DNA from: Chelonoidis abingdonii
Lineage: Eukaryota > Chordata > Testudines > Testudinidae
Length of the DNA: 64,000 nt
Assembly: GCF_003597395.2 (NCBI RefSeq)
Contig: NC_133770.1
Coordinates: 205,910,270-205,974,269, forward strand
Reading direction: 5' to 3'
Shown here: positions 49,338-60,912 of the stretch, piece after piece
Layout of the letters: every line of letters starts with the position of its first letter
Numbering within the stretch: the first letter of the stretch is position 1
Program-made: the position numbers and the translations under genes
Notes under the pieces: generated by a model
Told to the model about the DNA's origin: nothing
Seen by the model: only the letters and a program-made list of their open reading frames with translations
Database searches by the model: none

Positions 49338-50180
49338 GTGTTCGCTAACACATGGTAAAAAGGCCACCTTTTTTTTCCTAATGTGGATGCTCCCTTAGCC
49401 ACTGCAAATCCAGTCTGCATTTCTTTAACGTATATAGTTTTTTAAACTTCTCATTTTTTCAGTTGTCACCTCCTCTCCCCCCCCCCCCCCCCAAAATCAC
49501 ACTTTTCTCGATCTGCATGATCAAAATAAAGTATTACACTGGTACATACTATTTAAGAAATTAACCTACAAACCTTCTGGTTTTATGCACGAAGACACAA
49601 TCACTTTGTTACCTGGATGGGAGACTTCTAAAGAACCTCTAGGGCCTAACTGAAGAAGTAGTATTCATTATTTAGTATATGTAATTCAGGCAAAATGCTC
49701 ATGTCATGGTGCATATTGGTATGTAATAAAGAGGCACTGTGCTTTTGCAGGAGATGGAAAAGGGAATTCCTGATCACTTGCAGTCAGCAAAGATCCTGTG
49801 GTACTTTGCATTTAAAAAAGTTAGGTTAGGGGCAAACTCATTGCGATGTTAAACAGCTGCTGCATTTCATCCCAGAAGTGATACATCTCAGGGGTACATG
49901 AAGTTATGCCTAGTTGGCAATCTCTCTTCAAACCTGTAATACTTGGGATACTTCAAATGAAAGTGTGTGTGTGTATGAGAGAGAGAGAGCGCCTTTCTGA
50001 AGAATTCACTTCAGAATAGTTTAATTTATTTCCTTTAACTTGGAGCTCCTTTTTTTAAAAGTTGGAGTTGGCCAATATAAGTTTTTTATAAAAAAAAAAA
50101 AAAAAAAAAAGAGAGATTTTCTAAAGAATATCCTTAGCCCATTTATGCACAATTTTGATAGTTTTTTGGTTTCCTTTAAG

Positions 50181-50480
50181 ATTGCAACTCCTGCCAGATA
50201 CACGGTAACTTTAGGAGGAACATCCATTACTGTCAAGTATCTTCGTAAGCATGGCTACATGTCCACACCTCCTCCGGTAACAGAATACCTGCAGGATAGA
50301 ATGGAAGAAACAAAAGAGCGTCTCTCAGGGAAAATGGAGGAAACCAGGGACATGATCAGTGAGAAAATGGAGGAAACAAAGGATAGAATAACAGAGAAGA
50401 TGGAAGAAACAAAGGATAGAATAACAGAAAAAATACAAGAAACCAAAGATAAAGTTTCATTTAAGAAAAGAAAAGAATAA
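50181..50480 (+). CDS. FAM210A: FAM210A, last coding exon
   Basis: Begins after 'tttcctttaag' with IATPARYTVTLGGT and ends at TAA 50478-50480, giving residues 192-290. It completes DUF1279 ('ITVKYLRKHGYM', residues 207-218), then a 'STPPP' hinge. The tail is a highly charged coiled coil of five 11-residue units starting at residues 232, 243, 254, 265 and 276, followed by the basic end KKRKE. The third and fourth units (50367-50399, 50400-50432) differ by three synonymous bases only. The total length of 290 exceeds the roughly 270 residues usual for the family as I recall it; the difference is about what extra repeat units would add. Confidence 0.95.
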   Translation: MATPARYTVTLGGTSITVKYLRKHGYMSTPPPVTEYLQDRMEETKERLSGKMEETRDMISEKMEETKDRITEKMEETKDRITEKIQETKDKVSFKKRKE

Positions 50481-51311
50481 GAAAATGCTCAGCTTAGGTT
50501 GTACAAAAAATTATGCAATTTAACCCTTTGGAGCATCCTGATATGGACTTTCTGCTGAGCTTTCATTTGGCTGGCTGGAGAATATCCGTGTTCTAAGGAG
50601 TAAAGATTTCTGTAAATTCTTAAATGCTAAGGTTCTTTCTAAAAGAAAAAAAATCTGTCTTATGAAAGAAAATGAATCTAGTATTAAAAATCCATATGTG
50701 CATTGGCAACAGTGGTGGTCAGTTTTTGGTAAGTCAAGATGCTTCTCTAAGATCCACAATATTATTCTGGTCGTCAGCTGGGAACCACCATTGTGTCAGA
50801 CTGGTTCCTCCATTCCTTGGGAATACAGATTTCTTTTTCAGAGAAAGGATGTCTTTTTCAGTCACATATAACATACGCACTGATCTCTCTCTAACCACTG
50901 CCATCTCAATTCTGAGACAAACCCTTTGTGCTGGTGGTGCAAGTGAATGAACTAATGGGCCAGATCCTTAGCTAGTGTAAAATGCCGTAACCACACTGAC
51001 TTCAGTTGAGTTACAACAGCTTACACCAGCTGGGGAGCTGGATCTTTGTTTTTAAAAATGGTGTCTTGAAACTTTCAAAGGCCTTTCAACTGAAAATTAT
51101 AGTAAGATGAGTTAATTACAGTAGCCAGGTATTCATTTATACTTTTTGTTTTTATATAATGTTGAATTACAATTGAGAATGTTATAGGATTGAACTAAAA
51201 TGTACTGACTGTAACTGCATATGGACTAAAGCATAACTGGTTCACTTTCAACCAGAATGATGCTGTAATTTGCTGACAGTGTTCTGCTTTGTACTAGCTT
51301 GCAATAATAAA
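50481..51311 (+). other. FAM210A 3' UTR with poly(A) signal
   Basis: Noncoding sequence after the stop codon. The first good AATAAA is at 51306-51311, after a TTTGTACTAG stretch, and a further one lies at 51876-51881, so alternative ends are possible. No transcript data are available to choose between them. Confidence 0.6.
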
Positions 51312-52000
51312 CATTAAAGGGAGATAAGTCTGCACTTACTGATGGCATATAGTGATAATTTTTTAAAATATAGTGGTGGGCCCAAATGTTGCTCACTTAC
51401 ATGAGAATTTTCACTGATGTCAATAGGACTGATAACATGCAATAAGCAGGAATCCTATCAGACACTTAAAACAAGTTTCCTCCACACACTCTTCTGGTTT
51501 TAGATTAACCTAAAAATGTTAACTGGAGTAAAGGTTTATGCACTGTTCCTGAACACCATACAAGATCTCTGGCTGAAACTATAGACCATCTGACTACCAA
51601 GGCACCATCGTTTCATGACTCATTTTGGCCAAAATCCATATGGAAACAGGAGAGGAGAGTGAATTCTTTCTGTTTGGTGTGGGCTTCCCATTTCTTTTAC
51701 AAATATCACTTTGCAGCAAGAAGATGGCCTCCGCTACTTGTTTCACAAAGGTTTATTTTAGGGGGAGAAGAAAAGAGAGCAATGTTGGAGGATTGATTGG
51801 GGGTCAAGAAGTGAAGAGCAGCTCCAGTTTAATCGAATGTCCGCTCTCTTTTGCTTTGTTTTATGGTTTTAGTCAAATAAAAGAATTCAGGCTGATAGAA
51901 ATCATGACCGCAGTGTTTACAAACACATTCAGCCATTGTCTGTGTCTGCTTAGAGTATAATTAAACCTTTTTTTTTGCCAGGGCAAGGCAAAATGGAGTA
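51312..52000. other. Unique DNA downstream of FAM210A
   Basis: May include an extended 3' UTR up to the AATAAA at 51876. An in-frame run at 51625-51960 has no recognisable domain and no supporting splice sites. Confidence 0.4.
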
Positions 52001-52001
52001 G

Positions 52002-52700
52002 TCAGCTTCCCCTAGAATAACAGCGGGAACAGAACCTATTTATGACAATGTTATTTGATAGGAACAGTGTCCCAGCCTGGCCATGAAGGTAGACTCCCAA
52101 GTGGCAGAAAACCCAGGCATCATAAACTTTTTCAGTACAGGCCACATTGACATCCATAAATGAACCTCTCTTCCACCAGGGCCTGCATAACAATGGAGTA
52201 GGATCTGCTATAGTTATGTCCTTTTTGAAGAGGGCAAAGTGTGGCTACGTGAGTCCCATCAGTGTCCCCAGCACAGCTTGGGACTCCATTCTCAAAACCA
52301 GCAATTGCATCTGGGATACTGTTTTTGTCGTCCATCTGTGGGTAAATCAGGTGCCTAATTGCGACAGAAACCTCTGCCACCACTTTATCCACAGTTGATT
52401 TTTCAAACACCAGACTGATTAGCAGTGACCTTGTAGCAGTCTGGCGTAGCACATTTCCTGCGGCGTATAGCGATCTGCTTCTGGAGTGGCATGTTGGCTC
52501 TCATGCATTTGCTGATGCTGGAAGCTAGGAGTAAGTGGCTCAGAGCTCCAGGAATGTAGCTTTTATCACTAAAAGTTATGAAGCCATTTTTTGGTCATCC
52601 CATGTCTGCATGACTGTGTGAGCCCACCAGTCTGTGCTTATGGCCCTGCTCCAGAAGAAGGAGCAGTCTATATAAGGGCCACCAGCATCTATACCCTGAG
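52002..52700 (-). pseudogene. Harbinger transposase relic, second copy
   Basis: The - strand frame at 52452-52132 reads 'EKSTVDKVVAEVSVAIRHLI', then 'AIAGFENGVPSCAGDTDGTH' (the conserved AxDGTH block with the first catalytic Asp), 'HNYSRSYSIVMQALVEERF', and in another frame 'VYDAWVF' (HDARVF-like). This is the PIF/Harbinger DDE domain in the proper order. The rest of the enzyme is degraded. It lies about 0.7 kb past the FAM210A poly(A) signal on the opposite strand. Confidence 0.75.
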
Positions 52701-52983
52701 TGGCATCAGCCAGTTGGAGGCTGCCATGCCTGTATCATTATCCACTTCAGCCAACAGGTGCCTTTGGTAGGTCAGAAAACACTGCTGAAATGTCCACCAG
52801 TGCTTCATGGAGGCACTGCCTGCTCCCTGAAACAGGCATGAAAGCCCAAGCCAAACAAGTTCTTCAAATGGTTTTGCTCCATGTTGCTGGCTTTAGGGTC
52901 TGAAAATGTGCAGACCCAAAAGATGACATGGCAGCGTGTGTTGATGGGCTGTGACAACGTCCAGCAAAGTGCCATGGGCTAGA

Positions 52984-53380
52984 CGAGGGGTGACCAACCT
53001 GTGGCTTGGGAGCCACATGCCTCGTCAGAAGTTAATAGGCAGCTTCTTGTATAAGCAAGTACCAACTCTGGAACTGGAACTTGAAGCACCAGCTTTCCAA
53101 TGTGCTGTGGGTGCTCACTGCTCTGCCACAGGCCCTGCCCCTACTCTAACCCTTCCTGCCCTCCTGAGCCAGCTGTGCCCTCATTCCTACGCTTTTACCT
53201 CCCAGAGCCTCCTGCATGCCATGAAACAGCTGATTGATTGGGCAGTGTGGGCAGGCACTGATCGGTGTGGCTGCTGGTGTGTGGAAGGTGGCTGCTGACA
53301 TATTACTGAGGCTCTTTGGCAATGTACGTTGGTAAATTATGGCTCCTCAGGCTCAGGTTGGCCACCCTGAGCTAGCCAGT
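52984..53380. mobile_element. hAT-type MITE, about 0.4 kb
   Basis: Left end 'aggggtgaccaacctgtggc' and right end, reverse-complemented, 'cagggtggccaacctgagcc', a hAT-like terminal repeat. The flanks GGCTAGAC and AGCTAGCC match at 6 of 8 positions, a weak 8-bp duplication. The interior has no transposase. The open frame 52951-53298 spans it and is not a gene. Confidence 0.5.
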
Positions 53381-54640
53381 CAAGTTTTCCCACAATGCAC
53401 CATGAATATGGCTAGCACAGCTGCAGCTGGAGAGGGTGCTAGGAAGCCTGGGTAGGCTGGTTTAACTCAGCTCTGCATAGTGTAGCCAGGTGAGTGTGGG
53501 AGTGAGAGCTGGGTCCAGTCATTCTAAACAGAGGGTCAGTATGCAGTATGGACGCTAAAGGCCAGGCTTACAACCATCAAGCCTGTGGCCTTAAGAAGTA
53601 CCACAGACCTTGGGTTTACATTGCAGTGTACACATACCATTAGGGCTTGAGCTTGCCCCAGTTGAAGTCAATGGCAAAGCACTCATTAAGCATGCAGGAT
53701 GAAACCCTTATGCTCTGCTTCAGTTTCACCAGCTATATAAAGGTGACAAATAGTATCTACCTCACAGGGGCTGTGTGAGGCATATACTGTGCCCCAAAGA
53801 TCTGAAGTGCTATGGCCATGCTTCAGTTTATTAAAAATTAAATTGTCACTGAACAGCGTAATTGCTGGTCATAATTTAATTATGTACTTAAAAAAAAAAC
53901 AAAAAAAAAAACCTGCATTCCAGCTTTCCTCCCACTCACGCCTTTATAAAAATGGACTCAGCAATGGTATAACACAGGTCACGCCTGCCAAAAACAGCCA
54001 TGTGAGCCGATTTTAATGGCAGCGTGCCATAAAATCTGGCCCAGCCCGCTCTTCTCTGCACTCCTCCCCACCACCCTACAGGTGCAGGGGGCAGAAGCAT
54101 AAGGGTGTGCCTAGGCAACCCTGCCAAATCATCCCACTCTTCTAGCACGGCAAGGCTGCGGTGTCCGCGCTCCTGGCCAAGCACGGCCGCAAGCGCAGCA
54201 AGCCCCCGCCTCCCCTGGAGTTTTGCTGCTGCGCACACGCCAACAACGCTCAGGGGTCGGGGCTGCGCTGCCACAGGGCAGTGTTGGCTCTGCAGGGAGT
54301 CAGACATGCACCCCACCACACTCTGAGCCTGCCCGCACGGGCAGGCATGTCTGGCTCTGCACGGAGCAGAACATGCTGCTAGGAGCCTCATGGTAAGGGT
54401 CCATGGGCCAGGAGGTGGGATGCGGGGGGGGGGGGCAGTCGGGACCAGGAGCGGGGCGGGGGTGTTGGGTAGCAGGTGGGATCCCAAGTGGGGTGGTTAG
54501 GGGCAGGGGGGGTCTCTGGAGGGGGCATTCAGGGAGCGGGGGCAGGGTTGGATGAGGCATGGGAGTCCCAGAGTCTGCAGAGAAGATGCAGGGGCAGGAC
54601 CTTGGGGAAGGGGTGGAATAGGGGCACACTCCCACACACA
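53381..54640. other. Repeat-rich, GC-rich noncoding DNA
   Basis: 53381-53670 has MITE-like character ('cccacaatgcaccatg'). An interrupted A run lies at 53888-53911. From 54000 the GC content rises strongly, with a G run at 54424-54436. Open frames up to about 200 codons on the - strand reflect composition, not genes. No exon or known domain seen. Confidence 0.45.
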
Positions 54641-54870
54641 CACACACCCAGCCCTCTGCCCTGAGCCCCGCAGCCCTGCACTCACCCCAGGCCCCTGCCC
54701 TGAGCTCTGTTCCCCCCCTTATACACCCCAGCCCTCTGCTTGACTCCACCCGCCCCCCCACGACCTCAGTCCTGACTCTGACACCCCTACACATACCCAG
54801 CCCCTCCCTCCCTGACACCTGCACCCCCTTCACATGCCCCCAGCCCTCTGCCTTGACTCTTGCAACCCCC
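54640..54870. repeat. Degenerate C-rich minisatellite
   Basis: Repeated 'ccccagccctctgcc' type units alternate with 'tgacac' or 'cactcaccc' spacers, for example at 54649, 54728, 54798 and 54838. Unit length is irregular (about 30-60 bases). Preceded by a short CA repeat at 54632-54648. Confidence 0.5.
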
Positions 54871-54979
54871 CACATCCCCACCCCACCCCGAGCCAAATGG
54901 GAGCTCCTGCATTAACACACACACACCCCCCACATTCCCACCTGCAACCCTCACACCAAATGGGAACTGCCCAGGAAAG

Positions 54980-55178
54980 CAGGGGTAGCTCCAGGCCCCA
55001 GCACGCCAAACGCGTGCTTGGGGCACCATGCTGCGGGGGCACTCTGCTGGTCAGCTGGCAGGCAGCTCCTGCCTCGCAGGCGGGAGGTCCACCGGAGCCG
55101 CGGGACCGCCGACCGGCAGAGCGCCCCCCGCAGCATGCTGCCGTGCTTGGGGCGGCAAAATATCTAGAGCCGTCCCTG
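54980..55178. mobile_element. hAT-type MITE, 199 bp
   Basis: Starts 'caggggtagctccaggccc' and ends 'ctagagccgtccctg', imperfect terminal inverted repeats. The flanks are CAGGAAAG (54972-54979) and CAGGTAAG (55179-55186), an 8-bp duplication with one mismatch. The interior is strongly palindromic and GC-rich ('gcttggggc' near both ends). It is the same family as 62691-63015. Confidence 0.75.
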
Positions 55179-55819
55179 CAGGTAAGTGCCCCACACCCAA
55201 ACCTCCTGCCCCAACCCTGAGCCCCCTCCCTCATTCTAGCTCTTGGCCCAACCCTTCACCCTCCAGCCCTGTGCTCAGTGCACTCCCACCCTCAGCTCAG
55301 TGCAGAGAGAGGAAGAGAATGGGCCAGAACCAGGAAGAAGGTAGGTACCCACTGTATGTGGGCAGGGCCGGGACCCCAGACCGCCAGCAGGCTGAGCGGA
55401 TCCGGCAGCCAGGATCCCAGTTGGCAGGAGCTGGTGGATGGAACCCATGAGCGGCAGTGGGCTGCGCAGCTCAGCCCACTGCTGGTCTGGGGTTCTGGCT
55501 GCCAGACCCTTGCCAGCTGGGGTCTCAGCTGCAGGCCCCGCTCAGCCTGCTGCCGGCCTAGGTGAACGGAACCCCAAACCAGCCGCAGACTGAGCAGGCT
55601 GGCAGCATAAGATCAACATTTTAATTTAATTTTAAATGAAGCTTCTTACATTTTGAAAACCTAGTTTTACAACACTAGTTTAGGTATATAATATATAGAC
55701 TTATAGAGAGAGACTTTCTAAAAAACATTAAAATGTATTACCAGCACGTGAAACCTTAAATTGGAATGAATAAATGAAGACTTGGAACACCGCTTCTGAA
55801 AGGATGCCAACCCCTGGTA
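55179..55819. other. Noncoding DNA
   Basis: GC-rich to about 55610, then abruptly AT-rich. No gene or repeat family recognised. Open frames at 55028-55565 are compositional. Confidence 0.4.
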
Positions 55820-56370
55820 TAACACTATCATTGTGATGCACATTAACTGGATTAAGACCTGTCTAACTGACAGCTCTCAAAATTAGTCATCAGTAAGGCA
55901 GCACCAGTGACTGACAGTGTTTCTGGTGGGATACAACCAAGTTTGGTAGCAGACCTGCCAGTGCTAGGCAGTGATCTGGAAGTAAATATAAAATTACCGC
56001 TGACAAAAGTTGTGGCTGACACAAAGAAGTGTAAGGAGCAGGAATGTAGACAGAGCCAGCTAGAGCATGTGCTAAGCTAGGCACATTCAAACAATGTTTT
56101 TTTTTAAAAAGCCAAATGAGAAGTTTAGGAACATGTAATGCTGCCCGTACCTATGGATGGTGGGGGCAGAGACTATCATGGAATGTGGTGATTAGATCTA
56201 GGGGGTCATAGTAGACAAGCAACAATGTGTGCACCCAGGATTATGCTGTTGCAAACGGGTCTAATGAAATCCATGAATGGATACATAGAGGAGTCGTGAA
56301 CTAGTGTAGAAAAGTGATTTTTTACCTGCCTATATGGTTTTAGTTAGACAGATGCTAGACTACTGTTAAA
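55820..56370 (+). mobile_element. Old CR1 relic
   Basis: Degraded + strand CR1: 'INWIKTCLTDSSQ' (55842-55880 region), then around 56190-56340 the 'DLGVIVD' analogue and a 'PAYMVLVRQMLDY'-like thumb region. Stops are frequent. It abuts the DIRS relic. Confidence 0.6.
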
Positions 56371-57935
56371 AAAAAAAAAGATGGAAAAATTGGAGATCTG
56401 TTTTCCTGGGGAGGGCATCGCAGCAGTTGACCTGTTTGCTACAAAGACAACAAGAACTGTTGGTCTCAGTTTTTCTCTCAGAGTGGCTTCTGTGCTGGCT
56501 GATTGCCCAATGCCTTTGTATTGAAATGGTGATAAGGCCTACTGTATATCTTGCCCCAAATTCCATTGATCCTGCAGCTCATCTTCAAAGTAAGCAGGAT
56601 CACACCAAGATGCTTCTAATTACCTGGGCTTGGTCAACACTATTCAGAACTTTGTAGCTTCCTACAAGCTCATGCAGCTCTGCTCTCACAGCATCATGGG
56701 TCACTCCTACATCCAGACCCCAACAGCCTATGCTAACCAACTAGGGCCACCTTTAGTTTAAGTGGAAGCATCTTTTTACTTTGGGCTTCTGTTCAAGGGA
56801 CTCAGCCTATGAGAGCGAGTAGCAAGGATGTTTTGGAACAGTTCCAGTGTCTGAAATTGTCTGGCCTTTTGTTAAGGGTTACCTGGCATCCATTTCTGCC
56901 ATTCACACCCTTGTTCAAGACAGAACAGTGTTTCTCAAGGGAACTACTCACCTGTATCCACCTGCAAAAGCATAAGTTCCACTTTGGGAGCTTAATAGTG
57001 TTAGCTGCTTTCATGGGCCACCCAACTGAACTTTCTGGCTACTTGCTCCTGGTGATATATTTTCTCAGATGATGACCGTTCCTATTGCCATCACATCTTG
57101 GGGTTTTTTAAGGACAAGGTAGCTTTGGGGCCTCACCCAAAGTTTTTAAATTAAGAGGTGTCAGGCTTCCACTTCAAGCAGACAGTGTACCCAGCCGTGT
57201 TCTTTCTGAAAGTGCAGGCTGGTCAGCAAGAAGAGTATTTACATACCTTGGATGTAAGAAGGGCATTGCCCATTCATGTGAAGTCCTTTAGCCAGCCTCT
57301 TTGACTTTTATGTGGGTAGGCTGAAGGGTCAGGCAGGCTCTAGATCAGTGATTCTCAATCTATTTACCATTGTGGGCTGCATATGCAGCTCTCTTTGTTA
57401 TGTGGGTCGCATCCATGCAATACATATACTAGCTGTATGGCCCTGAGAATGTCACATGGGTCGCAGCTGTGTTCTGAATTGGGCTGCAAGCAGCCCACAG
57501 ATTGAGACCCACTGCTCCAGATGGACCTTATCCTGTATTACCACGGCTTATGGTTTGGCCAATACACCACCTCTGTCATGTCTTTCTGCACCATTGAAGA
57601 GCACTCAAGCAATGTATATAGCTTTTCTGAATGATGTACCTACCCTGTACATTTTCAGGGCTGCTACTTGGTCCTCCATAATGCAGTGGCATAATGCTGA
57701 ATGAATGGAACAGCTTCAAGGGAAGATGCGAACTTTGGCAAGGTCATATTTCAGTCACTGTTTAAACAGCCTCCAAGTCCCATTGCCTACAATGCTGCTT
57801 GTGACTCACCTGAATGCAATATACATCTGCAGCCATTGGAAGGAGGAGGAACGGTTACTTATCTGTAGTGTAACTCTTGTCTGCAGCCACATGTTAAGAA
57901 TAACCCACCCTCCATAACTGCATTGGCATTGTAGG
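56371..57935 (+). mobile_element. Old DIRS-like relic
   Basis: Begins near the RNase H/recombinase boundary ('VDLFATKTTRT' at about 56430-56460). It continues through a recombinase N-terminal piece ('YLASISAIHTLVQDRTVFLK' equivalent, 56880-56945) and the recombinase core (57540-57700, with 'RAATWSSIMQWH'). It ends in DIRS-like terminal sequence 'ggaacggttacttatctg' near 57848-57866. It is more decayed than the DIRS element at 30650-37125. A hAT MITE is inserted at 57346-57514. Confidence 0.65.
57346..57514. mobile_element. hAT-type MITE, 169 bp, nested in the DIRS relic
   Basis: Ends are 'cagtgattctcaatctatt' and, reverse-complemented, 'cagtgggtctcaatctgtg'. The flanks CTCTAGAT (57338-57345) and CTCCAGAT (57515-57522) form an 8-bp duplication with one mismatch. 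No coding capacity. Confidence 0.8.
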
Positions 57936-58083
57936 CCACTTTGGGGTGCTGGACCAGGGATTAGGGGGCAGAGGGGAGAAGAAGGGCGATGCTACCTTAT
58001 AGACCCTTGGGAAGGGCCACAAGGTGCTGCACAGTGTGTGCACTGCCCTGACAGGTACTGCAGCAGAAACTGTTTCTGGCGCG

Positions 58084-58115
58084 CACAGACAGACAGACAG
58101 ACACACACACACACC
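58084..58115. repeat. Microsatellite (CAGA)n(CA)n
   Basis: Short tandem runs of cagacaga followed by cacacaca in otherwise mixed sequence. Likely polymorphic. Confidence 0.8.
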
Positions 58116-60790
58116 CTGAGTGGAATACACGGCTGCACCCGCAGCTTAAAGAGTAACAGTTACAATACAGGTACATGACCATTTTATACACACACACCCC
58201 AAGGGCTACTGACACACCTCCAAGCAAGACCAGATGAACACATTAACTCAAGTATGGCTCTGCAGTGTGGCTGCTCACACCTGGACTAGGCTAACCCAGG
58301 TGCCACACACTGCAGAGAAGAGCTACTACTCTACAGCGTCTAATGTGAGAGTCCAGTGGTGCTCAGGCCATTTCTTGAGATGTCTGGTTCAAAGCAACCA
58401 CGCCTGCCATAGTGGCTTAAATAGACATAACAAATCTTGGGCAAGGAAGGGTGCCAGTGGCTCTTAATGCAAACAATAGTTGCAGTAAAATGTTAGGAGG
58501 CCTGAAGGAGAAACAAATTGTAATTACTGGATCCAGATTACAGATAATAGTTATAAGGCATTAACCATAACTGGTAAAAGGTTAAGTAAAATACTTGGTA
58601 TAGATGGGCTTTTTTGTTGTGTTTATGTTTTCTTTGGCTTCCAACGATAATGCTGATGTTTCTCCTGTTTTGTGTTCTCCTCCTCCTTCCCCTCCCCGCC
58701 ATTTCATTTTCATTTATTTCACCAGCTCAGTGCAGCTGCTGTAGCTGTTGCTGCTTATTTTATACCCAAATTAACTTCCTTTCTTCTCAAATGGGCATCG
58801 ATTTCATCTCCCTACTATTGAAACCTGAAAGCGAACACGCAGACCATGTTATTTGGGATAAAGAACTGATGCTGGGTTTTACATGTTCTGTGCTCTTTTC
58901 TTTGGCCACAGGCGCATGAGCTGTCTTAGTGAAATAACTTTAAAACAGCATTGCCTGTCTTCTTTCAAACACCTACTGTAAAAATTAAAAGGTTATAAAT
59001 GCAGTTTTAGTGGTGGTTCATTATTACTGGCAATATTAAGAGCTGGTGCTTGAAAGATGAGCTATATTTACAACTAGTAGAAACAGGAAACAGACTCGCA
59101 TTTACCGAGCAGCTGCCTCCTTAGCTCAGTATCCCCAAAACAGTTAACTGATTTTTAGCTGCTTGTTTAGTGTAAGGAAGGGTGGAAAATGAATATTCCT
59201 TGAAAAAAACACACACAAAAAGGCTTGCCTCCATTGGGATGTTAAAGCCTGACAAGTTGCAGCCCACTGGTTCATGTTTAATCAAGTTGATCTCATTTTT
59301 AAAACGCCTAAACTAACATTTCTTTGTTTAAGACCATTACAAACACATCATTTGATAGCCCACTTTAGCAGAGGCTAACCCTTAAGGCTAGAGTTCAGAG
59401 CAAGAAGTGATTTTTGGCAGCTCAGCCTAAGATTGTGAATGTCGTTGGAGGGTCCTCCCTTCTGCCTCTATTAAAAAAAATGTTTTTCAAGGCACCAGCA
59501 GTGGCTGGGGGAGGGGGAGAAATCCAGCCTTTGATGCATCTTCAGCAAGGAAGCAATAATTCTAGTGATTTATCTAAATAGAGAAGCTGACTCCAGAAAT
59601 GTGTTGTTTTGGTGTTGTATTTGGAATTTAGAAAGTGTATTAAGGAGTCAGAGCAGGGCAGTATATAAGAATTATATAATTGTATTACATCACTGAAAGC
59701 CAGTCATCTTCGCACAGGGTGCTCAAAAATATTTTATAAAAGGCTCTTGGTTGTTACCTTGTGAACTTTTAAGTATTTAAAACCTTGCATTTTGTTAAAA
59801 GAAAAAAAAAAAGCCTATTCCTTCTACTTTTCATCTTTCATTGCCCGGATTATTGGTCACTGAGGTGCAGCCTTTAAATGCAGTAGAATCCCCTTCAGCT
59901 TGGTAGAGAGTATGCAAGTTTTTTTTCCTTTTGTAACTTCTCTGTCAAGTTTGTTCAGTGTTCTAGTCAAAACAAGTTTTCTGATTGTCTCTCTCTCCTC
60001 TGGGGGGGGTTCAGCTTAGAAAATCAAGCTGTATTCTTCCTTGTACATCATTTACTGTCAGCAACAATAATAATTACAGAATCATAATTATCCCCTGGCA
60101 ATTATCTGACTGTTTTGATGACGATAATCTTTTAAGTAGAAAGAATACAGCTTGATTTCATAAGCCTGCAGGGCAGTATGTAACATTAAGTTTGTTTTAT
60201 ATTCTGATGAGTTGATTGGACAATCATAGGGGAGAAAATGTACAGGCAACACAGAGTCATTTTGGGAAAATGAGGTTTCTTTGCTTTTTTTCAGGCACAA
60301 AGAATTCCAGGGGAAGATAAATGAAAGATTTTTCATAGTTTAATTATGCAGTTGCTCCCTAAGAGAACAGGAAAGGAAGGAAACTTACAGAGCAGAGATA
60401 ATTTTACAGCGTAATGGTACTGAAGAGACCCAGTGTTTTTGGCACTCAGCATGTGATAGGATCCAGCCCCATATTCCAGTACACCACCAATGCACTGTGC
60501 AACACTCATTTAAGATGTCTCTTCCTGAAACAGGCAGGTGTTTAAAACATTCAGGCTAACACAATCATTATAATAAAATACACATTGTGGCCGTGCCATT
60601 ATTGCTTTAATTCTTAAGGAGACGCTTTCAAGCATCTTATTTTCTATCCATTACTGATAACTTCAAAACTATAGTCCCAGTTAGTCAGGTGTAGAAAGAT
60701 TTACTTCTGTACATGGTTTACATCAGAGAATCAGTGCAAATTAAGACAGGACACAAACCATGCATGATGTAGACCACTACAGTTTTGCAT
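58116..60790. other. Unique noncoding DNA
   Basis: No exon with convincing splice sites and no repeat family was recognised. The hydrophobic frame 58614-58919 is low-complexity Leu/Phe/Ser and unsupported. 59000-60400 has the even texture of unique, possibly conserved, sequence. In human the neighbour beyond the FAM210A 3' end is LDLRAD4 in convergent orientation, so its 3' UTR could fall here, but I cannot show it. Confidence 0.4.
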
Positions 60791-60912
60791 AGGGTGACCA
60801 GATGTCCCGATTTTATAGGGACAGTCCTGATATTCAAGGCCTTTTCTTATATGAGCACCTATTACCCCCCACACTACGTCTCGATTTTTCATACTTGCTA
60901 TCTGGTCACCCT
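60791..60912. mobile_element. Tiny MITE, 122 bp
   Basis: Perfect 13-bp terminal inverted repeats AGGGTGACCAGAT / ATCTGGTCACCCT, with AGTTTTG directly repeated in the flanks (60781-60787 and 60913-60919). No coding capacity. Confidence 0.65.

Larger units (their letters stand above)
46712..50180 (+). other. FAM210A intron between coding exons 2 and 3
   Basis: Mostly unique AT-rich sequence. It contains a MITE (48961-49216), a second partly palindromic repeat at 49237-49337, a run of 16 C (49477-49492), a GT/GA simple repeat at about 49962-49990 and an A run at about 50090-50110. No further exon seen. Confidence 0.75.

Noticed and set aside
50255..50446. Antisense open frame of repeated 'SFVSSIFS' units
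   Set aside because: It is the complementary shadow of the FAM210A hendecad repeats.
52700..53298. Open frames of 67 and 115 codons downstream of FAM210A
   Set aside because: They lie within Harbinger-derived and hAT MITE sequence and have no domain.
53936..54896. Two long - strand open frames (183 and 198 codons)
   Set aside because: They lie in GC-rich repeat sequence, are rich in Pro, Gly, Arg and Ala, show no domain and overlap each other in different frames. They reflect composition only.
58084..58115. Short direct repeats, considered as an array
   Set aside because: Simple CAGA/CA microsatellite without spacers. No CRISPR-like structure is present anywhere in the window.
58614..58919. 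101-codon hydrophobic frame resembling a membrane protein
   Set aside because: Low-complexity Leu/Phe/Ser from a T-rich stretch, with no splice sites, no family match and no start context.
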